Shown: positions 58,765 to 64,000 of the stretch, one piece after another
Layout of the letters: each line of letters opens with the position of its first letter
Numbering within the stretch: the stretch's first letter is position 1
Origin: Nitrobacter sp963807355
Lineage (GTDB): Bacteria > Pseudomonadota > Alphaproteobacteria > Rhizobiales > Xanthobacteraceae
Assembly: GCA_963807355.1 (NCBI GenBank)
Contig: CAWEBX010000023.1
Coordinates: 34,480 to 98,479 of the forward strand
Direction of reading: 5' to 3'
DNA length: 64,000 nucleotides
Program-made: the position numbers and the translations under genes
Notes under the pieces: model-generated
The model's input: only the letters and a program-made list of their open reading frames with translations
The model's database searches: none
What the model was told of the DNA's origin: nothing

Positions 58765-60576
58765 TTAGGCTCGCCTGAGGTTCGACATGACAACGGTGCC
58801 TACGTCGGTGTAGACGCCGACGAGCGGTCCCACGATCCGGTGCAAGCCTGTCTTGGAAACCACCGTGTCATGTAGCACCAGATGATCGATGCCTGTGGTC
58901 AGGAAGCAGCGCATGGCATCGCGCGGTGTCTCCACGATCGGTTCGCCCTTGACGTTGAATGATGTATTGATCAGCACGGGAACGCCGGTCAGCTCCTCGA
59001 ATTCCTTCAGCAGCCGATAGAGTGCGGGGTTCGTGCTCTCGCGCACGGTCTGCACTCTCGCCGTGCCGTCGACGTGAACCACCGCCGGAATCCGGTCGCG
59101 CCATTCCGGCCGAACCGCCTTGGCGATCAGCATGAACGGTGAATCCTCATCACCTTCGAAGACATCCGTCATGCGTTCGGCCAACACGATGGGCGCGAAA
59201 GGGCGGAACGGCTGACGGTGCTTGACGCGGCTGTTGAGGATATCCTTCATATCGGCCTTGCGCGGATCGGCGATCAGGCTGCGATTGCCGAGCGCGCGCG
59301 GGCCGAACTCGGAACGCCCCTGAAACCAGCCGATGACTTTCTGATCCGCCAGAAGTTTCGCGGTTTCGGCGTAGACATTTGAGCTTTTCACTGCCGCCGT
59401 CTGGACCTTGACGATCGAGCGCTGGGTTGCGGCCTCGACCTCGGCATCGGAATAACCGCGACCGACATAGGCGTGCTCCATCACGAAGCCGCGCTGCTGC
59501 TTCTGCACTTCGAGCCAACCGTAGAGAGCGCAGCCGATGGCGATGCCGTCGTCACCCGCCGCTGGCTGAATCCAGACGTTCTCGAATCCGGCTTCCCGCG
59601 CGACGCGTCCGTTGGCCACGCAGTTCAGCGCCACGCCGCCGGCGATGCAGAGGTTTTTCGCGCCCGTGGTTTCCCGCAACCAGTTGGCGCGCGCAAGTAG
59701 CACCTTTTCGGTGTCGTCCTGCACCCGCCAGGCAAGATCCTCCCAATGCCGCATGGAGGGGCTGCTGTCCCATTTTCCGCCACCTTCAGCGATGTAGGGC
59801 TGGTTAAATTCGGCCGACCAGCGCGGGACCGTGAGACGATTGTCGGTGATGTCCATCAGCGACTTGATCTGCTCGCGGCGTCCGTACGGTGCGAGCCCCA
59901 TCAGCTCGCCGCATTTATTCCAGTCGCCGAATACATAAGTCGAAGCGCGGCTGTAGAGCGCACCGAGGCCCGGCATGTTGTAGAATTCATCGCTGAGAAA
60001 TCCGCGGTCCGGCTCCATCCAAACCTTCTTCAGGCATTCGAGCGACTTGCCGCTGAACTGGTAGTAGCTCTCCGACTCGCGCGCGAGCGGCGATGCGGTG
60101 TCACTTTCCGGATAGGGCTCGGTCACGTCCGATCGATAGCTGCCGACGCCGTCGACGATCATGATCGCGCCCTCATCGAACGGGCAGGCCGCAAAGGCGC
60201 TATAGGCGTGCGCCAGGTGGTGTGAGATTGACACCACCTTGTCGGAACGCGAGCGGAAATACGGATGGTCGTGCGCGTCCGCGCGTTCCTCGGCGGGAAG
60301 GAATCCCGGCATGTCCTGATAGATCAGCCGCTCCTCCATTTCCGGAACGGGAAGGATGTAGCAATTGCGGACCACCAGATCGATGTCGCCGATGCCGATG
60401 CCTTCGGCCCCGAGACAGTAGTCAATGACCTCCTTGAAGAATCCGCTGGCGTGCTTTTCGCGCGTGATCCGTTCCTTGGCGATGGCGAAAGCAACGGCGC
60501 CGTCTCGAAGTAGGCAGGCGCTCACGTCGTGATCATAGGTGTTGAGACCGAGAACATAGGTGTGCCTTTTTGACAT
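58765..60576 (-). CDS. carbamoyltransferase (NodU/CmcH family)
   Basis: 603 residues. N-terminal ASKHA/Kae1-like domain with metal motif VVSISHHLAHAYSAFAACPF, MIVDGVGSYRSD and LCIAGGVALNCVANGRVARE; C-terminal RSEFGPRALGNRSLIADPRK, SRVKHRQPFRPFAPIVLAER and GVPVLINTSFNVKGEPIVET. Such enzymes carbamoylate an O-linked group of an antibiotic, Nod factor or glycan. No nod gene or biosynthetic cluster surrounds it, so the substrate is unknown. Frame intact. Confidence 0.93.
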   Translation of the reverse strand: MSKRHTYVLGLNTYDHDVSACLLRDGAVAFAIAKERITREKHASGFFKEVIDYCLGAEGIGIGDIDLVVRNCYILPVPEMEERLIYQDMPGFLPAEERADAHDHPYFRSRSDKVVSISHHLAHAYSAFAACPFDEGAIMIVDGVGSYRSDVTEPYPESDTASPLARESESYYQFSGKSLECLKKVWMEPDRGFLSDEFYNMPGLGALYSRASTYVFGDWNKCGELMGLAPYGRREQIKSLMDITDNRLTVPRWSAEFNQPYIAEGGGKWDSSPSMRHWEDLAWRVQDDTEKVLLARANWLRETTGAKNLCIAGGVALNCVANGRVAREAGFENVWIQPAAGDDGIAIGCALYGWLEVQKQQRGFVMEHAYVGRGYSDAEVEAATQRSIVKVQTAAVKSSNVYAETAKLLADQKVIGWFQGRSEFGPRALGNRSLIADPRKADMKDILNSRVKHRQPFRPFAPIVLAERMTDVFEGDEDSPFMLIAKAVRPEWRDRIPAVVHVDGTARVQTVRESTNPALYRLLKEFEELTGVPVLINTSFNVKGEPIVETPRDAMRCFLTTGIDHLVLHDTVVSKTGLHRIVGPLVGVYTDVGTVVMSNLRRA

Positions 60577-61040
60577 GAGCCTCTGCGGAGCAATCTCGAG
60601 GGAGGATTCGGGCGCCGCCTCGTATTCGCGAAGCCCAACCTGGGTGATGCGGCTAACATGACGCCATTCAAGGGAGCCACGTTATGCCTGCCCTTTTGCG
60701 TCGCTTCTGCGGCACAGGAAGTTCACGACGGCTCGACCAGAAAACTTGGATTAAAGATGCACGCAACTAAAGTTGTTAGTATACAACCATTGATTGTTAT
60801 ATCGTGGTATCGCGTCTTTTTCGCCATCGTTGCGTGAACCCAAACACGTTAGCTGCCGACCCTTGACTGAGCGGAAGCCGACGCTGGTCTCGATTAGCGG
60901 CAACGCTCAAGTTCGTTGGAAATGTTATTTTATCATGCACCAAACCAAGGCAAACTAATTGCCTTATATTCGCGACAATGGTTGTTCCGAATACGAGGTC
61001 TGCTTCACGACGGTGCCAAACAGAGTTGGAGATTCACTTG
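60577..61040. other. 460-bp intergenic stretch, AT-richer in the middle
   Basis: No gene seen. The region 60770-60840 is AT-rich (GTTAGTATACAACC, TTGTTATATCG) and could hold promoters for the flanking divergent genes, but no confident -10/-35 pair was picked. Confidence 0.35.
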
Positions 61041-61397
61041 ATGATTCAAAAAAGTTCGAGCGCGCAACGTAGCATCATCACTCGCGTCCTGGCGGCAGCG
61101 GCGATGGTTGGCGTGTACTTTATCAGCGTTGCCGGCGTGTCCTCGGTTCTGGTCGCCGGATCGACTACTTCGGCGGAAGCGCGCGGTGGTGGTCGCGGCG
61201 GCGGCGGCCGTGGCGGCGGCTGGGGTCGCGGCGGCGGCTGGGGTCGCGGCGGCGGCTGGGGTCGCGGTCGCGGCTGGGGTCGCGGTCGCGGCTGGGGCGG
61301 CGGCTGGGGCTACGGCGGCTTGGGCTACGGCGCTGGCTTGGGCTATGGCGGGTGCTACTTTAGCCCGCGCTGGGGCCGCACGATCTGCCCATACTGA
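61041..61397 (+). CDS. glycine/tryptophan-rich secreted protein
   Basis: 118 residues from the ATG at 61041 (GGAG ten bases upstream). Signal or anchor (RVLAAAAMVGVYFISVAGVS), then repeats of GRGGGW and GRGRGW followed by YGGLGYGAGLGYGGC, and a short end RWGRTICPY with a likely disulfide between two cysteines. Low complexity prevents family assignment, but the layout (signal, Gly-rich body, Cys-containing tail) parallels the BA14K gene in this window. A terminator follows. Confidence 0.7.
   Translation: MIQKSSSAQRSIITRVLAAAAMVGVYFISVAGVSSVLVAGSTTSAEARGGGRGGGGRGGGWGRGGGWGRGGGWGRGRGWGRGRGWGGGWGYGGLGYGAGLGYGGCYFSPRWGRTICPY
61212..61307 (+). repeat. 18-bp tandem repeats in the Gly-rich gene
   Basis: Three exact copies of GGCGGCGGCTGGGGTCGC at 61212-61265 followed by two variants beginning GGTCGCGGCTGGGG (61266-61301). 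They encode the GGGWGR/GRGWGR units. Confidence 0.9.
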
Positions 61398-61419
61398 TCG
61401 TCGCTCAGGCAATATCAAC

Positions 61420-61450
61420 GGGGTGCGCCGGTTGGCGTGCCCCTTTTTTT
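61420..61450 (+). terminator. rho-independent terminator after the Gly-rich gene
   Basis: GGGGTGCGCC, loop GGTT, GGCGTGCCCC (two G-U pairs in the RNA stem) followed by TTTTTTT. Confidence 0.85.
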
Positions 61451-61663
61451 GAATGCGGATGCTTTCAAGACAAAGTATGCGTCGCCTGTGTCTGACGCAT
61501 GAATGCGATTCATGCCGCCTTGGAGCCTTTCCGCTTCTGATGGAATAAGAGGCGGAGCTCTCAGATCGTAATCTGACGCGTTTTCTTCACGCGAACCGGT
61601 ATCCGCACGCATCGGTGGTTCGTTCAACACCTTCGCGAACTAGGTCTGGTTCGATCTCCCTCA

Positions 61664-62014
61664 TCAAGGAACGGGAGTACCTAGCGGATCTTCGACGGCG
61701 CCTGAATCGGTAAATTCAGTGCCTCTGCCTCCCAGAAGTTCTTTTAGGTGGCTGCGAAGTAGCTCCGCCTTTTCATATCTCAGCGATACAACCGTGATCT
61801 TATCGATTGCAACGATGATTTGGGTGGCTGCGTTCACGCATGAAATTCGGCCGGATGCGTTATCAATGCCCGCGAGTGTTTTGCCCAACCCAGTTTCCAG
61901 GATCTCAGCTTCGACCGCGTCCAACGTGAGCGGATCACCACCATCAATCGCAAGGTCGATCTCGATGCCGTTGCCTTCGAGCGGCTTCCGAGCACCTAGC
62001 ACCCAACTGCTCAT
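61664..62014 (-). CDS. hypothetical protein, paralogue of the gene at 63336
   Basis: 116 residues: MSSWVLGARKPLEGNGIEID, LAIDGGDPLTLDAVEAEILE, GIDNASGRISCVNAATQIIV, AIDKITVVSLRYEKAELLRS and GGRGTEFTDSGAVED. Predicted mixed alpha/beta, soluble. It is clearly homologous over its whole length to the gene at 63336. No named family comes to mind. The GGDPLTL and ASGRISCVN blocks are the most conserved between the two. Confidence 0.65.
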   Translation of the reverse strand: MSSWVLGARKPLEGNGIEIDLAIDGGDPLTLDAVEAEILETGLGKTLAGIDNASGRISCVNAATQIIVAIDKITVVSLRYEKAELLRSHLKELLGGRGTEFTDSGAVEDPLGTPVP

Positions 62015-62215
62015 TGCTTCGCCCTTCCCACCATCGTGAACGCCCCATCAGCCTCGCTAATCCGGATCGATCGTCTCCAATCGACAGCCCTTATCCTTAG
62101 CATGTCTCGGCTTTCCCATCTTCTCCCATCTGGTCCTTCTGGGAGGTTTCGTCGATCGAAATTGCTCTGAGATACCGATTGATGGTCGGGGCAACTCTAC
62201 TCTATCCATTGTCCG

Positions 62216-62536
62216 GTGACGAACGGAAAGCGATCCTCATTCGAGACGCCGTCGCGTTTCTTTGCGGGCTACTTTAAGAACGTTGGCGTCAAAGAGGACA
62301 AGAGCCGGAATTTCCCTAGCTTCCGGCATAGCACCGCCGATGCCTTCCGCCGGGGCGGGTACATGGATGAACCGTTCGTCCCCCTACTCAATCACACCAA
62401 AGCGACGACGGCAGGAATCTATGGTGTGTTGCCGCAAGGTGTGTTGAGTGAGCGCCAGAAGGTCATTGAGGCGATCATACCCCACAATCTCTCAGAAGGC
62501 TGCTTAAAATATGTCTCCTCCCCGAACCTATGTTGA
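62216..62536 (+). pseudogene. tyrosine recombinase (phage-type integrase) C-terminal fragment
   Basis: PSRFFAGYFKNVGVKEDKSR, FRHSTADAFRRGGYMDEPFV and PLLNHTKATTAGIYGVLPQG match the catalytic end of tyrosine recombinases (arginine in the SFRHS block, histidine in LLNHTKA where LLGH is usual, nucleophile in GIYG). The N-terminal DNA-binding and first catalytic arginine regions are absent, so it cannot act alone. It marks the edge or relic of an integrative element. Confidence 0.75.
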
Positions 62537-62843
62537 CCCGAGCCAAGATCAAACGGCCGAAGAAATCGAGTGCTACTATCGCAACGCCAAGATTGGTGAT
62601 CGAGCAGCGATTAGAAACAGCCAACATGGACGCCTTGAAATCAAGATCACGACTGTGAGCAACATCAATCCAGAAGTTGGAAGCATACATTTGAATGACG
62701 AGGCCGTATGGGGTGGCGTCGCTTATTCTGTGAAGAGTGGAAAGAGCTTTTACGCGCCCAGCAGCCCGTCATCGCTTGTCGTTCCAAATGAAGCGATTAC
62801 GACTTGGGCTATGGAAAATCCGCGCGGCACACCTGATTATTGA
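62511..62843 (+). CDS. hypothetical protein
   Basis: 110 residues from the ATG at 62511 (MSPPRTYVDPSQDQTAEEIE, then CYYRNAKIGDRAAIRNSQHG, SIHLNDEAVWGGVAYSVKSG and SLVVPNEAITTWAMENPRGT). Soluble, no family recognised. It overlaps the end of the integrase fragment by 26 bases. Codon use is less GC-biased than the housekeeping genes, in keeping with a mobile element. Confidence 0.5.
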   Translation: MSPPRTYVDPSQDQTAEEIECYYRNAKIGDRAAIRNSQHGRLEIKITTVSNINPEVGSIHLNDEAVWGGVAYSVKSGKSFYAPSSPSSLVVPNEAITTWAMENPRGTPDY

Positions 62844-63093
62844 CTGTTGAGGGCGATGCGCCGTCATGCGTCGGCAAAACGGTTGTCCTGATTTTCCCGA
62901 AATTGATCATTCATGCGCTTTGCGACGGAAGCTGCTATTTCCTTACGATAGTCGGCTTGCACTTGGAGCTCACGGGTCACTGATGGCGGACGATCACGAA
63001 ATATTGCATCCTTATTTCACGACGCTTTACGCCTAGACATCCTTAGGTTGCCTACGCTATATTAATATGGAAATAACGTGTGGAGCATCACAA

Positions 63094-63225
63094 ATGTCCG
63101 ACCATGCTTCCAAGTCTATCACTCCGACAACCGTCGCTTGTGCTCTCAAAAAGATTTGTCGGCTTTCGCAGGAATTGGAACGACATCCAAAGCTAAAGGT
63201 AATCTGGCAGACGATAACGCTATAA
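63094..63225 (+). CDS. 43-residue small protein
   Basis: ATG at 63094 with GGAG eight bases upstream: MSDHASKSITPTTVACALKK, then ICRLSQELERHPKLKVIWQT and ITL. It has one amphipathic helix. An in-frame ATG at 63067 would add nine residues. No family recognised. Confidence 0.4.
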   Translation: MSDHASKSITPTTVACALKKICRLSQELERHPKLKVIWQTITL

Positions 63226-63335
63226 AGTGGGTCAATTCACCGGAGTTGCAGCAGCCAAAGTAACGGGCCGCAACCCGCTCGGATCAATCTTCCGGATCAA
63301 GGCGCAGGATGATCCGCTCTGGCCTCAGCACATGT

Positions 63336-63659
63336 CTATTCGACGGCACCTGAATCGCTAAATTCAGTGCCGTTGCCCGCCAGAAGCTCTTTCAACTGGC
63401 TGCGCATCAGCTCTGCGTTGTCATGCGTAAGAGTAGCTATCGCTGTCTTATCGACCGCGATGACGATTTGCACGCCTACGTTTACGCATGAAATTCGGCC
63501 GGACGCGTCATTGACGCTCGTAAGCGCATTACCCAATGCGGCTTCTAATCCCTCAGCTTCGACTAAGCCCAGTGTGAGCGGATCACCGCCGTCGACCGTA
63601 AGATCAACCGCCACATCCCCTTCGGATGGCCTCTTGGCTACAAGTGTCCAACTGCTCAT
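63336..63659 (-). CDS. hypothetical protein, paralogue of the gene at 61664
   Basis: 107 residues from the ATG at 63659: MSSWTLVAKRPSEGDVAVDL, TVDGGDPLTLGLVEAEGLEA, VNDASGRISCVNVGVQIVIA, LLAGNGTEFSDSGAVE. It aligns end-to-end with the gene at 61664. The frame stays open to 63761 (LGEKLDIWPKSIREWQRKNG), which could be a separate upstream module or a longer start. Confidence 0.65.
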   Translation of the reverse strand: MSSWTLVAKRPSEGDVAVDLTVDGGDPLTLGLVEAEGLEAALGNALTSVNDASGRISCVNVGVQIVIAVDKTAIATLTHDNAELMRSQLKELLAGNGTEFSDSGAVE

Positions 63660-63661
63660 TT

Positions 63662-64000
63662 GGCCATTCTTCCTCTGCCATTCCCGGATGCTTTTAGGCC
63701 AGATGTCCAGTTTCTCGCCCAAGGCCAGCTTGATCCCGTCTTTGGTCACGCGAATGGGCACGGTTCATTGACTTTGGACTGATCCAAAGCTGCTTCCCCG
63801 GCCTCTTCCTTCTGAGCAGCGTTCAGCCGTTGCTTCAATTCGACGGCTCTGCCCATCGTTGCCTTGAAACGTCGGGAGCTTCAAACCCCGAACCGGGTCA
63901 AAGTTACGGAAAACTGCCCCGGAGAACTGTTACGGTTGTAACTTTTGCTATTCGAAAGTCGTCGTAAATTATTGATTTATTTTGATAAATATCAAACAAA
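63662..64000. other. right-edge stretch without a firm gene
   Basis: A 36-codon minus-strand frame (63746-63856, MGRAVELKQRLNAAQKEEAG) overlaps the extended start of the paralogue and might be a small upstream gene. The last 60 bases are strikingly AT-rich (TTATTGATTTATTTTGATAA), probably a promoter or intergenic segment continuing beyond the window. Confidence 0.3.

Noticed and set aside
1..64000. CRISPR arrays, rRNA and tRNA genes
   Set aside because: No regularly spaced direct repeats with unique spacers were seen; the only tandem repeats are the coding arrays at 12320 and 61212. No tRNA or rRNA signatures were noticed, although weak tRNA genes could be missed without a covariance search.

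Overview
The window is high-GC alphaproteobacterial chromosome. Gene content and order (maeB, aspS, rnd, ppx-ppk, hdaA, purM-purN, ndk, mccBA, and the imuA-imuB-dnaE2 cassette) point to the Bradyrhizobium/Nitrobacter/Rhodopseudomonas group. This placement rests on protein similarity recalled from knowledge of the families; no search was run.

Layout. (1) 1-6.2 kb: the SOS mutasome operon imuA-imuB-dnaE2 on the minus strand (dnaE2 runs off the left edge) behind a perfect LexA box, with a PolX/PHP-type DNA repair gene divergent from it. (2) 6.2-16.4 kb: an accessory block of decayed genes (ligase D, beta-carbonic anhydrase, a cupin, two IS5-like transposase remnants) around a type I secretion cassette: an XRE-type regulator, a protein with a QPEVT repeat array, a PrtD-like ABC exporter and a broken HlyD adaptor. 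A short box containing ACTGTACACC recurs three times in this block. (3) 16.4-26.5 kb: ssb and uvrA, each with its own perfect LexA box, around a beta-barrel outer-membrane protein; then a BA14K-family secreted protein and the B12-dependent ribonucleotide reductase nrdJ. (4) 26.5-38 kb: hypothetical genes, polyphosphate glucokinase, a YghU-like glutathione transferase, an SDR, a FabA homologue, DUF2161, CreA, an L,D-transpeptidase, a polysaccharide deacetylase and a DHFR-like protein. (5) 38-58.7 kb: housekeeping genes for malate, aspartyl-tRNA, tRNA processing, polyphosphate, replication control, phospholipid, purine and leucine metabolism, plus a complex I accessory subunit. (6) 58.7-64 kb: a carbamoyltransferase, a glycine-rich secreted protein, and a second accessory tract with an integrase fragment between two paralogous small genes.

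Two themes run through the window. First, SOS control: three GTTC-N7-GTTC boxes sit before imuA, ssb and uvrA, tying translesion synthesis, single-strand DNA protection and excision repair together. Second, a very large number of single-base frameshifts, including in genes that should be essential (aspS, uvrA, ssb, nrdJ, purM, hdaA). Most of these are probably sequence or assembly errors, so frameshifted core genes are annotated as one locus across the break. Genuine decay is better supported for the cupin (two nonsense codons), the ligase remnant (internal deletion) and the insertion-sequence remnants.

No rRNA, tRNA or CRISPR array was recognised.
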